Notes: a model not told the origin generated them from the letters alone. 22,726 nucleotides of DNA from Bacteroidales bacterium (GCA_017551425.1 JAFZLQ010000115.1:1-22726); one strand, 5' to 3'. Shown: positions 1 to 9,603, counted from the first letter of the stretch. A program made the numbers and translations.

Positions 1-1153
1 GCTCGCTGCGAATGGCCTCGCAGAGGCGGTCTGTCACCTCGACGGCGCTCATCTCGGGACGCAGGTCGTAGGTTGCGACCTTGGGGGAATTGACCAGTAT
101 CCTGTCTTCGCCCTCGAACGGGGTCTCGCGGCCGCCGTTGAAGAAGAAGGTCACGTGGGCGTATTTCTCCGTCTCCGCGATGCGCAGCTGCTTGAGTCCG
201 GCGCGGGAGATGGTCTCGCCCAGGGTGTCTGTGACTTCTTCCTTGGGGAAAAGAATGTGGAGGCCCCGGAAGGAGGCGTCGTAGGGAGTAAGGGTGCAGT
301 AATAAAGGGGTATAGTGTGCATACCTTCCTCCGGCATCTCGTTCTGTGTGAGCACGTTGGTAAGCTCGCGGGCGCGGTCGTTGCGGAAGTTGTAGAAGAT
401 CACGCAGTCGCCCTCCTCGACCTTTGCGAGAGGCTTGCCGTCCTTTTCTATCACTATTGGTTTGATGAACTCGTCTGTGACGTCGGCGTCGTACGATGCC
501 TGGATGCCCTCCAGCGCACTTGCGAAGCGGGCTCCCTTGCCGTCCACCAGCATGTCGTAGGCTTCCTTCACGCGGGCCCAGCGCTTGTCGCGGTCCATGG
601 CGTAGAAGCGTCCGCAGACTGTAGCCACGCGGCCGGTGGTCTCCGCCATCTTCTCTTCAAGCTCCTTCACGAAGCCGTAGCCGCTGTGGGGGTCGGTGTC
701 GCGGCCGTCCATGAAGCAGTGCACGAAAACGTCCTTCAGGCCTTCCTTCTTAGCCTCTGCGAGGAACTCATAAAGGTGCTCGAGGGATGAGTGCACTCCT
801 CCGTGGGAGCAGAGGCCGAAGAAATGGAGCTTGCAGCCGGTACGCTTGACGTAATCGTATGCGTCACGTATCTCCTTGTTGCTGAGCAGCTCGTGCTTGC
901 GGCAGGCTATGTTGACCTTAACGAGGTCCTGGTACACCACGCGGCCGGCGCCGAGGTTCATGTGTCCGACCTCGGAGTTGCCCATCTGTCCGTCGGGAAG
1001 ACCGACGTACTCGCCGCACGCCTGCAGGTGCGCCATGGGATATTTTGCCCTGAGGCTGTCGATGAACGGAGCCCCCTGGGTGTAAATTGCATTGCTGCGG
1101 TCGTGGCGTCCTTCGCCCCAACCGTCAAGAATCATCAGTAAAACCTTTTTCAT
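1..1153 (-). CDS. gpmI: 2,3-bisphosphoglycerate-independent phosphoglycerate mutase, partial (C-terminus beyond window)
   Basis: This cytosolic Mn-dependent enzyme interconverts 3- and 2-phosphoglycerate in glycolysis and gluconeogenesis. About 384 codons are present out of the usual 500-515; the missing part is the C-terminal end, beyond the left edge. The protein begins [13 protein letters not shown], with metal-ligand Asp10. The phosphorylated serine of the family is Ser60 in the motif [50 protein letters not shown] and [13 protein letters not shown] follow in the expected order. The ATG at 1153-1151 gives the family-typical N-terminus. The gene lies 68 nt downstream of the M3 peptidase gene on the same strand, separated by a strong hairpin, and I see no TAnnTTTG promoter in that gap. 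It is a housekeeping gene and probably functionally unrelated to the operon upstream. The identification is secure. Confidence 0.96.
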   Translation of the reverse strand, partial: MKKVLLMILDGWGEGRHDRSNAIYTQGAPFIDSLRAKYPMAHLQACGEYVGLPDGQMGNSEVGHMNLGAGRVVYQDLVKVNIACRKHELLSNKEIRDAYDYVKRTGCKLHFFGLCSHGGVHSSLEHLYEFLAEAKKEGLKDVFVHCFMDGRDTDPHSGYGFVKELEEKMAETTGRVATVCGRFYAMDRDKRWARVKEAYDMLVDGKGARFASALEGIQASYDADVTDEFIKPIVIEKDGKPLAKVEEGDCVIFYNFRNDRARELTNVLTQNEMPEEGMHTIPLYYCTLTPYDASFRGLHILFPKEEVTDTLGETISRAGLKQLRIAETEKYAHVTFFFNGGRETPFEGEDRILVNSPKVATYDLRPEMSAVEVTDRLCEAIRSE

Positions 1154-1177
1154 TGTCTCTCAATATCTTAGCTTTCC

Positions 1178-1202
1178 ACCTCCGGGAAAAACTCCCGGAG
1201 GT
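1178..1202 (-). terminator. Perfect 10-bp hairpin between the M3 peptidase gene and gpmI
   Basis: ACCTCCGGGA (1178-1187) and TCCCGGAGGT (1193-1202) are perfectly complementary around a 5-nt loop. The hairpin lies 19 nt beyond the peptidase stop codon. It has no downstream T-tract on either strand, so it may be a weak terminator, a processing or attenuation hairpin, or an mRNA-stabilising 3' end. It probably marks the end of the six-gene operon, but that is inferred from position. Confidence 0.45.
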
Positions 1203-1221
1203 CGGAACGTAACTCGCTGAT

Positions 1222-3195
1222 TTACAGGCCGCGGGCGCGCAGCAGGGCGGCAGGGTCGGGATCGGCTCCGCGCCAGCTGCGGAAGAGCGTCATGGGTTCC
1301 TCGGAACCGCCCTTCTCCAGGAAGGTGCGGCGGAAGCTGTCGGCCGTCTCCTTGTTGAATACGCCGTCGGCCTCGAACTTCTCCCATGCGTCGGTGCAGA
1401 GCACCTCGGCCCACAGGTAGCTGTAGTAGCCTGCGCTGTAGCCGCTGTTGAAGATGTGGTTGAAGTAGGAAGTGCGGTAGCGCGGAATGATCTCGTCCAC
1501 CAGGCCCATCTCCCTGCAGACCTTGTCTTCGAAGGCGCGGATGTCGTCGGGGCCGTTGAACTCCGCCAGCTCTGCGCTGGAAAGCTCATGCCACTTCATG
1601 TCGAGTATGGAGGCTGCGCAGAGCTCGCCCGTGTTGAAGCCCTGGTTGAACTTGAGGGAGTTGCGCACCTTCTCCACCAGCTCCGCTGGGATGGGCTCGC
1701 CTGTGGCGTAATGCCTGGCGTACACGGCCAGGATCTCGGGCTCGAAGGCGAAGTTCTCGTTGAACTGCGAGAACATCTCCACGAAGTCGCGTGCCACGCC
1801 GGTGCCGCTGACGGTCTGGTAGTCGCACTGGGACAGCATGCCGTGCAGCGCGTGGCCGAATTCATGGAATGCGGTCTGCACGTTGTCTATGGTAAGCAGC
1901 GAGGGGCTGCCTTCTTCGGGATGGGGGAAATTGCAGACGTTGACGATAATGGGACGCACGCCTGCGGACTGCTCGCGGAAGTTGTTCATCCATGCCCCTC
2001 CCCTCTTGGTGGAGCGGACGTAATAGTCGCGATAGAACAGGCCCAGCAGGGATCCGTCGGCGTCCAGGACCTTGTATGCCTTGGCCTCGGGATTGTACAC
2101 CTCGACCTCGGGTGCGGGCACGATGGAGATGCCGTAAACGCGTTCCGCCGCGGCAAATACGCCGGCCAGCACGTTGTCGGCCTCGAAGTAAGGCTTGGTC
2201 TGGCTCTCGTCGAGGGCGTACTTGAGGGCACGCACCTTGTCTGCGTAGTAGCCGTAGTCCCAGGCCTCGATCTTGTGGCCTGCGAGCTTCTGCATTTCAA
2301 CCATCTCCTCTTTGGCCTTGCGCATGGAAGCGTCCATGATGGGTTGGAGGAAGTTGTCGACCGTCGCAGGGTCGCCGGCCATCTTGTTGGACAGCTGGTA
2401 GGCGGCGAAGTTGGGATAGCCGAGGAGCTCGGCCTGCTCTGCGCGCAGCTTGAGTATCTCCAGGACGATGGCGTTGTTGTCGTGCTCGCCACCGTTGTTG
2501 CCGCGGGTCGAATAGGCCTTGAAAACCTGCTCGCGCTTGTCCCTGTCGGAGCAGGAGGACATGAAGTCGTAGTACTCGCTCACGGTGATGCCGGTTGCCT
2601 CCTTGAAGGCATTGTTCTCCGCAAGGAGGTTCTGGCCGAACTTCTGGCTGAGGGTGCTCAGGCGGGTGTTGATCTCTGCGAAGCGGGCCCTGGCGTCTCC
2701 GGTGAGGCCCACTCCGTTGCGCTCGAATGCCTGGTATATCTTCTTGACGACCATCTGCTGCTCACGGGTGAGGGAAGCGGAATCGTCGTACACCGCCTTC
2801 ACGCGGGCAAAGAGGCCTTCGTTCATGAAAATCTCATTGGCGGCGTCTGCGAGCATGGGGGTGACTTCTTCCTCTATGGCCTGCATCTCCGGGGTGGAGT
2901 CGCTTTCCGAGAGGTTGAAGAACACGCCCTGGACCTTTTCCAGTATGGGAGCCGACTTCTCGTAAGCCAGGATGGTATTGTCGAAGGTAGGGGCGTCGGG
3001 GTTGTCGATTATGGCCTGGATGTTGGCCTTCTGCTCGGCAAGACCGGCCTTGAAAGCCGGCATGTAGTCGGCGGTCTTTATCTTGGAGAACGGTGCGTTG
3101 CCGTAGGGAGTGTCCCACTCCTGCAGGAACACATTGTCGTTGTTACACGCAGTCATCATAGTCAAAGCTGCAAGAAACAATAAAACTCTTTTCAT
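1222..3195 (-). CDS. M3 family zinc metallopeptidase (peptidyl-dipeptidase Dcp-like), lipoprotein
   Basis: This is a 657-residue gluzincin of the Dcp/oligopeptidase A type, which cleaves short peptides (dipeptidyl carboxypeptidases remove C-terminal dipeptides). The zinc site is HEFGH at residues 444-448, and the third ligand is probably Glu473 in the DFVEMFSQF segment about 25 residues later, as in the M3 family. Length is close to E. coli Dcp, a cytosolic enzyme. This copy instead starts MKRVLLFLAALTMMTAC, a lipoprotein signal peptide with the acylated Cys at 17, so it should be anchored in an envelope membrane. It is the last gene of the operon, 4 nt after the DUF5689 lipoprotein gene, and is followed by a hairpin. 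Its role there is probably trimming peptides released outside the inner membrane. The family call is secure; the exact specificity and the leaflet are not. Confidence 0.93.
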   Translation of the reverse strand: MKRVLLFLAALTMMTACNNDNVFLQEWDTPYGNAPFSKIKTADYMPAFKAGLAEQKANIQAIIDNPDAPTFDNTILAYEKSAPILEKVQGVFFNLSESDSTPEMQAIEEEVTPMLADAANEIFMNEGLFARVKAVYDDSASLTREQQMVVKKIYQAFERNGVGLTGDARARFAEINTRLSTLSQKFGQNLLAENNAFKEATGITVSEYYDFMSSCSDRDKREQVFKAYSTRGNNGGEHDNNAIVLEILKLRAEQAELLGYPNFAAYQLSNKMAGDPATVDNFLQPIMDASMRKAKEEMVEMQKLAGHKIEAWDYGYYADKVRALKYALDESQTKPYFEADNVLAGVFAAAERVYGISIVPAPEVEVYNPEAKAYKVLDADGSLLGLFYRDYYVRSTKRGGAWMNNFREQSAGVRPIIVNVCNFPHPEEGSPSLLTIDNVQTAFHEFGHALHGMLSQCDYQTVSGTGVARDFVEMFSQFNENFAFEPEILAVYARHYATGEPIPAELVEKVRNSLKFNQGFNTGELCAASILDMKWHELSSAELAEFNGPDDIRAFEDKVCREMGLVDEIIPRYRTSYFNHIFNSGYSAGYYSYLWAEVLCTDAWEKFEADGVFNKETADSFRRTFLEKGGSEEPMTLFRSWRGADPDPAALLRARGL

Positions 3196-3199
3196 AGCA

Positions 3200-4351
3200 T
3201 TAATTCACTTTTACTGATACCGAAGGTTCATCTACGAGTGAGAACTGGGCGGCGCCGCTATATATGGACAGGATTCCGGTGATGTCGCAGGTATGACCGT
3301 AGAATATGTTGTCGTCGAGCTGTACGTCGGCGAACTTGGAGTAGCCGCTGGTACGCACCTGGACATCGGTGCCGCCCAGGGTAAAGTAGTGCGACACATA
3401 GTTGGCGGTGGCGTACTTGACCATTATCTCCTTATAGGTGAGGGTGGCGTCGGGGCCGAAGAGGTCGAGCGTGCCGACGGCCTTGATAAGGTCCACGGGA
3501 CGTTCCGTGATGGCGCCGTACCTGGTGTTGCCGCTGCCCACCTGCGCGTCATCCCAGTCGCCGGCCTGCACATGCGCTATGTACTGGGCTTTGGAAAGGG
3601 CCCATGTTGTGATACCCCATGTGCCGTTGTCGGAAAGGAATACGCGGTTCTCGGGATTGCCGGACTTGTGGTCCATGCTGGGGTTGGGATACACGAGGGC
3701 GAAGATTTCGTTCTTGTATCTGAGCCCCTTGACGGTGACCAGCTTGCCCCAGAGCTCGCCGGTGTAGCCCTTGCTCAGGGCGGTCTTGATATCGGCCTCG
3801 GTCACTTCCACAGGCTGGACCGGATCGGCCTTGACACCCCTGAAAACATGCTGGTTGATAATCTCCTGCACGTCTATGTAGGAAGTCTCGTACTCGTTGG
3901 TGGAAGTGTTGTCGGGCTCCATTCCGAGCTGTGGCATGCCGTTGTAGGCTCCCAGCGTGAGGCCAGTGCAGTACACATACACCCACTGGCCGAGCGAGAA
4001 CTCGCTGTAGAGCGACGACTTTCCTATCTTGACGTCTATGCCGCCGGTCTTGTCCTGGATGTAGAGTTCGCGGTAGATGTTGCCGGAGCGGTCGGAAGAA
4101 ATCACCTGGCCCTTGATCCAGATGTTGCCCCCGAGCTCGACGCCGCCTCCCTTGTACATGGCCTTGAGCTCGCTTATGGAAATGAAGTTGTCTTCGAAGC
4201 CGTACTTGTAAAGGTCGGTCTCGTGGAAGAGCCTGGACTGCCTTGGTTCATTCTCGCCGAAGGTGAAGACAGGCTGCCACTCCTCTATGAAGCTGCGGCA
4301 GGAAGTGAATGCCAGCAGCGCGATGCAAAGCGCGATATATATCTTCTTCAT
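3200..4351 (-). CDS. DUF5689-type OB-fold lipoprotein
   Basis: This 383-residue protein has a lipoprotein signal (MKKIYIALCIALLAFTSC, Cys18). Residues about 57-290 look like the Bacteroidota DUF5689 domain: ISISELKAMY, then an OB-like core with WIKGQVISSDRSGNIYRELYIQDKTGGI (split here: WIKGQVISSD and LYIQDKTGGIDVKIG) and the long linker to RPVDLIKAVG. A second small beta-rich module (about 318-383) ends in SIYSGAAQFSLVD. No catalytic motif is visible. The gene sits 3 nt after the TonB-dependent receptor gene and 4 nt before the M3 peptidase gene, the position SusD-like lipoproteins take beside SusC-type receptors, but it shows no SusD-like TPR helices. A role as the surface binding partner of the receptor is inferred. 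The domain call rests on recalled sequence patterns, not on a search. Confidence 0.8.
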   Translation of the reverse strand: MKKIYIALCIALLAFTSCRSFIEEWQPVFTFGENEPRQSRLFHETDLYKYGFEDNFISISELKAMYKGGGVELGGNIWIKGQVISSDRSGNIYRELYIQDKTGGIDVKIGKSSLYSEFSLGQWVYVYCTGLTLGAYNGMPQLGMEPDNTSTNEYETSYIDVQEIINQHVFRGVKADPVQPVEVTEADIKTALSKGYTGELWGKLVTVKGLRYKNEIFALVYPNPSMDHKSGNPENRVFLSDNGTWGITTWALSKAQYIAHVQAGDWDDAQVGSGNTRYGAITERPVDLIKAVGTLDLFGPDATLTYKEIMVKYATANYVSHYFTLGGTDVQVRTSGYSKFADVQLDDNIFYGHTCDITGILSIYSGAAQFSLVDEPSVSVKVN

Positions 4352-4354
4352 GGC

Positions 4355-7273
4355 TTAGAATCTGAAATATACGTTCAACATGTAATTGATGCCCGACATG
4401 TAGAAGTACTTCGGGTCGAAACGGTAGAAACGCGACTTGGAGACGGTGTTGTCCACAATTCGGGTCTGCTCGTAACCACCGGTCTTGACGGAGGTGTTGT
4501 TGAGGAGGTTCTTGGCGTTGAAGGAGAAGCCAAGCTGATATTTGCGCTGGATGTACCAGGACTTGCCCACGGAGAGGTTGACGAGCACCGCCGGGTCGAA
4601 CTTCTCCTGGGAGGCCATATAGGTGATTTCCTCGGGCGTTACCATGTTGTCGGGGCCCGCGGTGGCGTAGTCGGTGCGGTACAGGGGGTTCATGTCGAGG
4701 TAGGCGTTGTCGAAGTACTCGACGTCGGCGTCGATGAACCAGTAGTTGTAGTTGTATGCCAGGCCGAGGCTTGCGGCGAACTGGGGAGTGGAAGGCACGT
4801 AGTGCTTGACCCACTTTTCTATCACCGCCTCGGAGATATCCGTGGAGGTGCCGTCTACGAAGACCGGATGGCTCTTCCAGTAAGGCAGGGGCACGTTCTG
4901 CATGACTACCGACTCGCTGTTGTCTATGGTCTGCGTCATCCTGGGTGTGGAGGTGTAAACATATTCGCCCCAGCTCAGGACGCCCTGCAGCGACAGGTTG
5001 TCAACCAGGTAGGTGGGCATCTTGAATCCCAGTTCCACGCCCATGTGGCGCTCGTCTATGCCGGTGATGGCGAAGTTGGAGAAGGCGTTCTGGAGGTCGT
5101 CGTATGCGCTCATGACCTTGGACTGGTCCTTGATGGTGGTGAAGTAGGCGGTGGTACGGACGTTGATTCCGTTGCCGCTGTACTGCCAGTTGACGTCGGA
5201 GGTGAAGGTCTTGACGGTCTCCAGGTCGGACACCATGGAGTTGCGGGTCCTGGGCGACAGGAACACCTGGTTGAACTTGGGGGCGTCGTTGAAGTAGCCC
5301 ACGTTGGCATATACCCTCTGGGTGCCGCCTATCACGTAGTTCAGGCCGAGCTTTGCCGCGTATGTGAAGAACTGAGCCTTCTTTGAAGCATATGACGAGG
5401 ACACGCCGGGCGACGGTTCGATGCCGTATTCCTCCCAGGCAGCCGCCATCTGGGCATCACGGGGCTGGCCGGGGAAGAGGCCCTTGCGCTGGAGGCCGTG
5501 GCGCCAGAAGGTCTCGTATCCGAGGCGGACTCCGGCATTGGCGCTGAAGTTGTCGAGGACGAAGTTGCCGTTGACCCATCCGCCGGCGGTACGTGCCTGG
5601 GCGAGGTAGTCGTAACCGTACTTGTCCCCCACCTTCAGTTCCTTGGCGTTGCCGCCGTGGGCGATGTAATAGTCGAGGTCGTTCTGTATCCTCCAGGGCT
5701 GAGCGGCATACTCGCGCTCCGCAAAGTTATCGACATCAAGGAAATACGTTGCGCCGAGCAGGTCGGCAACCTTCTGATAATACTCGGTACGGTTGATCCT
5801 GGCGCTCAGGCCGCCGGTGACAGTGGCCCACTGCACGGGACGCCACTTGAAATTGGCGGCGAGGTTGAAGTCGTTCTGGTCCACGTGACGCTCGCCCTGG
5901 ATGTACTTGGCGCGGCCGTCCTCCTGCAACGCGTTGATGTTGTAGAGGCGGTCCCAGTCGAGATGGGTGAGGTTGGGATAATCCTTGGAATGCGTCCAGA
6001 CTTCCTTGGACCAGCCGTACTTCATGTCGTTGTTGCGGTTGAGGTCTGTGTTGCTGTCGTGGAAGTAGCTGGGGAGGTTGCGGTAGTAATCGGGCCTGGG
6101 GTCCTGGGCGTCGTACCAGTCGAGTGCGGTGTAGCCGTTCTGGCCGAAGCGGTAGAGTATCGTGGCGCCGCCCTCGAAACGGTCGGACGGGGTGAACTCA
6201 TAGCGGATCACCGCAACAGGCTCATGTGTCTTGCGTACGCGCGAGTTGCGCACCTTGCCGTTCTGGTAGCCCCAGTTGGAGTTGTACATGTTGTCCTTCA
6301 TGAGGTCGTACACCTCCTGGGTCGAGGAGTTCTGCGCTCCCCTCTCGCCGGGCGTGCCGAAGAATATGAAGCTGAGCTTGTTCTGACGGTTGAAAACCTT
6401 GTCGGCCGCAAGATAATAGGCGAAGGAGCGGTAGTAAACGCCGTCTATCCAGTCGTTGCCGCCGAGGCGGGCGGAGACGTTGGCCGCGAATGCCCAGCCG
6501 TTGTCCATAAGGCCGGTGGCGTAAGACGCCATGACGCGCAGGCGGTACAGCTGGCTGTTGGTCATGACGCTGCCCCTGAGACCCTTGCGCACGTTGGTGG
6601 CGTTGCCGAATATCTGCGTCACGCCGTTGTATCCTCCGAATCCGAAGTCGGACACCTCTGCGCCGTTTACCGTCTCCTTGGTACGCATGGCCTCGTTGAG
6701 GCCGCTCCAGAGCGAGAACGGGCTGTATCCGGTGATGGCGTCGTTGAGGCGCACGCCGGCAAGGTACACGTCCTGGCTCTCCGAGCTGTAACCGCGGGCG
6801 CGGAAACGCACCGACGAGAAATTGTAGCCGGCGATGTTGTTGAACACGTCGTTGGACCCGAAGAGGATGGTGGGGTTGTCGTTGTAGCCTGAGTCGTCGA
6901 GGTCGAAAGCGGCGAAGGAGTCGTCATCGACATCGGTCAGCTGCTGCAGGCTCGTCAGGGACAGGTTGAACATGTTCTTGACGTAGCCGTCGTTCACGGC
7001 GAACTGAACCTGATTCTCGAGGAAGTCGGGAGCTTCGATGACAAGGGTGTAGGAACCGTTGTCGAGATTGAGGATCTCGAAGGTACCGTCCTCGGCCGAC
7101 TCGACGACCGCAATCTGGTTGGCGCCCTGCATAAGTACGAGGCGTGCCTTCTCTATGGGCTCCCTGCCGTTGCGGTTGACTATCGTTCCCTTCACGCCGC
7201 CGGTGTAATCCTGGGCGGAGAGGACGACGGACGCCAGCAAGGCGGCGAGAGCCATTAAATAACGTCTAAACAT
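4355..7273 (-). CDS. TonB-dependent outer-membrane receptor with carboxypeptidase-regulatory-like N-domain
   Basis: This 972-residue protein has a Sec signal peptide (MFRRYLMALAALLASVVLSAQ). Residues about 22-110 form a beta-sandwich regulatory-like domain (GTIVNRNGREPIEKARLVL ... GTFEILNLDNGSYTLVI). A plug region of about residues 130-240 carries VRFRARGYSSESQDVYLAGVRLND. The rest is an Asn/Tyr/Trp-rich stretch with many alternating-residue strands typical of a 22-strand barrel, ending in NVYFRF with the C-terminal Phe expected of outer-membrane barrels. It should import a substrate too large for porins, using TonB-ExbBD energy. It has no adjacent SusD. It is flanked by the EEP nuclease-like lipoprotein gene (12 nt upstream) and the DUF5689 lipoprotein gene (3 nt downstream), so oligonucleotides or nucleotides are a reasonable but unproven ligand. 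Confidence 0.93.
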   Translation of the reverse strand: MFRRYLMALAALLASVVLSAQDYTGGVKGTIVNRNGREPIEKARLVLMQGANQIAVVESAEDGTFEILNLDNGSYTLVIEAPDFLENQVQFAVNDGYVKNMFNLSLTSLQQLTDVDDDSFAAFDLDDSGYNDNPTILFGSNDVFNNIAGYNFSSVRFRARGYSSESQDVYLAGVRLNDAITGYSPFSLWSGLNEAMRTKETVNGAEVSDFGFGGYNGVTQIFGNATNVRKGLRGSVMTNSQLYRLRVMASYATGLMDNGWAFAANVSARLGGNDWIDGVYYRSFAYYLAADKVFNRQNKLSFIFFGTPGERGAQNSSTQEVYDLMKDNMYNSNWGYQNGKVRNSRVRKTHEPVAVIRYEFTPSDRFEGGATILYRFGQNGYTALDWYDAQDPRPDYYRNLPSYFHDSNTDLNRNNDMKYGWSKEVWTHSKDYPNLTHLDWDRLYNINALQEDGRAKYIQGERHVDQNDFNLAANFKWRPVQWATVTGGLSARINRTEYYQKVADLLGATYFLDVDNFAEREYAAQPWRIQNDLDYYIAHGGNAKELKVGDKYGYDYLAQARTAGGWVNGNFVLDNFSANAGVRLGYETFWRHGLQRKGLFPGQPRDAQMAAAWEEYGIEPSPGVSSSYASKKAQFFTYAAKLGLNYVIGGTQRVYANVGYFNDAPKFNQVFLSPRTRNSMVSDLETVKTFTSDVNWQYSGNGINVRTTAYFTTIKDQSKVMSAYDDLQNAFSNFAITGIDERHMGVELGFKMPTYLVDNLSLQGVLSWGEYVYTSTPRMTQTIDNSESVVMQNVPLPYWKSHPVFVDGTSTDISEAVIEKWVKHYVPSTPQFAASLGLAYNYNYWFIDADVEYFDNAYLDMNPLYRTDYATAGPDNMVTPEEITYMASQEKFDPAVLVNLSVGKSWYIQRKYQLGFSFNAKNLLNNTSVKTGGYEQTRIVDNTVSKSRFYRFDPKYFYMSGINYMLNVYFRF

Positions 7274-7285
7274 ATGCCGTTGTTT

Positions 7286-8374
7286 TTATCTTGCGATTAC
7301 GATGTAGGTGGGATAGTGGTCTGAGTAGCCGCCCACGAACGCTCCGTTGGAGAAGGTACGGAACGGGGTGCCCTTGTACTGGCCGCTCTGGTTGGTCATG
7401 AAGGGCTTGGAGAAGATGCGTCCGTAGTACTTGCCCTTGATGATGGGCTGGATCTCCCAGGAGCCGGCGGGGGCCTTGGCAAGGCTGCTGCTCACGAGGA
7501 TGCAGTCGTAGATGTTGCTCTCTCCGCGGTAATACAGCGAGCTGTAGCCGGCCTTGAGCATGCTCAGGAAGGGCGAGAAGAAATCCTCGGGACCTACCTC
7601 GTCCAGGCTCTCGCGGCCGTGCATATACACTGCCATGGACGGGTCGGAGGGGTTGTCGTTCATATCGCCCATTATCACGCACTTGATGCCGGGATATTTC
7701 TCCATCATGCCGCGGGCGTGGTTGTAAACTATCTCGCCGCCGCGTGCGCGGTTGTCGGCGCCCTTGCCGCCCAGACGGGAAGGCAGGTGGCAGACATAGA
7801 TGGCGAAATGCTCTCCGCCTATGAGTCCGTGGCACATAAGGATGTCGCGGGTGCGGAAGTTCTCCATCTCCTCGGGAGTCATGTCGAACTTGATCTCGCT
7901 CGGCGAGAAGGTGAAGGGGATGGCCTCGCTGTCCAGAAGGGTGAACTTGGTGGGGTCGTAGAGCATGGCCACGTCCACGCCTCGCCTGTCCGGACCGTCG
8001 TAATGGACTATCTGGTAGTTGGCGGCGGCGATTTCGGGCTCAACCACGAGGTCTTCGAGAACATGGCGGTTCTCGATCTCGGATACGCCAAGGACGGTAT
8101 GCCATACTCCGTTGTCTTCCTTCATGGCGGCTATCACGTGGGCCATGTTGGCAAGTTTCTTCTGGTACTTGGCCTCCGTCCACTCGTTGGCGCCGTCGGG
8201 CAGGTATTCGTAGTCGTTCTTGCCCTCGTCATGGAAGGTGTCGAAAAGATTCTCAAGGTTGTAGAAACCTATGATGTGGGAAGTACGGGTCCCTGTGCCG
8301 GAAGCGTTCTTGGCAGGGCCGCAGGCCGTTGCCAGCAGAAGAACCAGAATCAGGGGGTAAAAAAGTCTTTTCAT
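7286..8374 (-). CDS. Endonuclease/exonuclease/phosphatase (EEP) superfamily lipoprotein
   Basis: This 362-residue protein starts MKRLFYPLILVLLLATAC (lipobox, Cys18), so it should be envelope-anchored. It shows the EEP (DNase I/exonuclease III-like) motifs in order: FYNLENLFD with Asn39, VSEIEN with Glu99 as likely metal ligand, DRRGVDVAMLY at 129-139, CHLPSR with His196, GDMNDNP with Asp237 and Asn239, and the C-terminal catalytic GGYSDHYP with Asp352 and His353. The whole set appears intact. Family members cleave phosphodiester or phosphomonoester bonds in DNA, RNA, phosphoinositides or sphingomyelin, and sequence alone does not choose among these. It lies 23 nt downstream of the secreted NUC-type endonuclease gene and 12 nt upstream of the TonB receptor gene. 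That context suggests it processes fragments from the first nuclease before uptake, which is inference. Confidence 0.92.
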   Translation of the reverse strand: MKRLFYPLILVLLLATACGPAKNASGTGTRTSHIIGFYNLENLFDTFHDEGKNDYEYLPDGANEWTEAKYQKKLANMAHVIAAMKEDNGVWHTVLGVSEIENRHVLEDLVVEPEIAAANYQIVHYDGPDRRGVDVAMLYDPTKFTLLDSEAIPFTFSPSEIKFDMTPEEMENFRTRDILMCHGLIGGEHFAIYVCHLPSRLGGKGADNRARGGEIVYNHARGMMEKYPGIKCVIMGDMNDNPSDPSMAVYMHGRESLDEVGPEDFFSPFLSMLKAGYSSLYYRGESNIYDCILVSSSLAKAPAGSWEIQPIIKGKYYGRIFSKPFMTNQSGQYKGTPFRTFSNGAFVGGYSDHYPTYIVIAR

Positions 8375-8397
8375 ATTGCGGTTATTTTGTTTCTATG

Positions 8398-9603
8398 TCA
8401 TTTCCACCAGTTGGATGGCGCCTGAGCCTCTATTGCGTCCGACTTGTCCTTTCCCAGAAGGCCGATGAGGTTGGGGAAGAAATCAATGCCTGTCTTCTCT
8501 TCGAGCTCGTCTATGCTCATTATGTAGTCCAGGTAATTGCCGCCGGAGATGCCGCCGCTGTGGGGCAGCAGGAAACCCGCGGCCATGAACCCGTCCGTCG
8601 CATATGGGGAATAGCCCCGGAACAGGAGAGCCTTGAAGTAGTGGCTGGGAATCTTTACGTCCAGACTGTCGAAGGGATGGCCGCTGGACACCCTGATGTA
8701 CGGCGAAGCGTCGTTGTAGAGGCAGCCCGTAACGACGTACAGCGTATCCGAAGATGCGGCATAGCCGCGCACCCTGCCCTCAAGCTTGGCCCAGATCTCT
8801 CCGTTGAAGTCGTAGTTCTGGGGCGTCATGTTGGTGCCGTAGAACGTGGATGCGTTTGCCTTCACCGTGGTCAGCCTGTCTGCGGAAGGGATCTGATGGC
8901 CCCTGGTCCAGCCGCCGCCGTAGGTCCTGGTGACGTCCGGCTGGGCGGCCGCGGGCAGCAGCGGGTCGAAGCCCCAGAGATTGGAGCGGCTGCCGTTGCC
9001 CTTGAGGCTGTTGTTGAGCGGATATGCCACCCAGGGCGACAGGTTGTTTGTGGAATCCCAGTAGAAGGACCAGTTGCGTACGCCGCTCCTGGCCTTGCCC
9101 TGGTACTTCCCGCCGTCCATGTCGTGCACGAAGAAGGTCTTGCCGTCGTCCGGAGCGGTGGCGGGGAGCTCGAGCCAGTCGGCCACGGCCACATCGGCGC
9201 CGTTGTCGAGGGTGCCGTAGTACGCTCCCGCAAGCCCGGCCTGGGTGACGGTGGCGCTTGCGAAGCCGTTGCCGCATATCAGGACGAGGGTGACGCTGCG
9301 CGCCTTGTTGCCTGTATTCTCCTGGTAAATGAGGCTCATGTTGCCGATGGAACCGGTGCCCGATACGGGCGTCACGGCAGCCCAGCCGTCTGCATCGCCG
9401 AATTCGAGGCTCACGGTCCAGCTTCCTTCCGCGGTGACGCTCACCCACACGCTGCCCTCATCGGAGTTGAGTTCGGTGCTGCGCGGCGTAATTGCGGCGG
9501 GTGCTGCGTCTCCCTGCTCGTCGAAGTCCGTACAGGACGCGACGAGGGCGAGGAAGGAAGCGGACAGAGTCAAAGCCCGGCTTGCGTGACGGATCGGGCG
9601 CAT
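8398..9603 (-). CDS. BACON-domain lipoprotein with DNA/RNA non-specific endonuclease (NUC) domain
   Basis: This 401-residue lipoprotein has signal MRPIRHASRALTLSASFLALVASC (Cys24). Residues about 38-120 resemble a BACON beta-sandwich (STELNSDEGSVWVSVTAEGS ... SATVTQAG). Residues about 190-395 match the Serratia/NucA-type beta-beta-alpha metal nuclease: the general-base His is His236 in TRGHQIPSADR (the family's usual DRGH is TRGH here), followed by TNMTPQNYDFNGEIWAKLE. Asn267 and Glu275 lie 31 and 39 residues after the His, against 30 and 38 for Asn119 and Glu127 of Serratia nuclease. VVTGCLYND and IPSHYFKALL complete the fold. It should hydrolyse DNA and RNA without sequence preference at the cell surface or in the periplasm. 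It begins 3 nt after the large OB-fold lipoprotein gene. The start ATG gives a clean signal peptide. Confidence 0.9.
   Translation of the reverse strand: MRPIRHASRALTLSASFLALVASCTDFDEQGDAAPAAITPRSTELNSDEGSVWVSVTAEGSWTVSLEFGDADGWAAVTPVSGTGSIGNMSLIYQENTGNKARSVTLVLICGNGFASATVTQAGLAGAYYGTLDNGADVAVADWLELPATAPDDGKTFFVHDMDGGKYQGKARSGVRNWSFYWDSTNNLSPWVAYPLNNSLKGNGSRSNLWGFDPLLPAAAQPDVTRTYGGGWTRGHQIPSADRLTTVKANASTFYGTNMTPQNYDFNGEIWAKLEGRVRGYAASSDTLYVVTGCLYNDASPYIRVSSGHPFDSLDVKIPSHYFKALLFRGYSPYATDGFMAAGFLLPHSGGISGGNYLDYIMSIDELEEKTGIDFFPNLIGLLGKDKSDAIEAQAPSNWWK

Noticed and set aside
1456..3183. Long plus-strand open frame antisense to the M3 peptidase gene; similar ones at 3293-5386, 5498-6892, 10450-12306 and 16662-18536
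   Set aside because: They are complements of well-identified genes. Those genes avoid TTA, CTA and TCA codons (GC-biased codon use), which removes antisense stops. The products are Val/Gly/His-rich with no family motifs and no promoter or A-rich start context.
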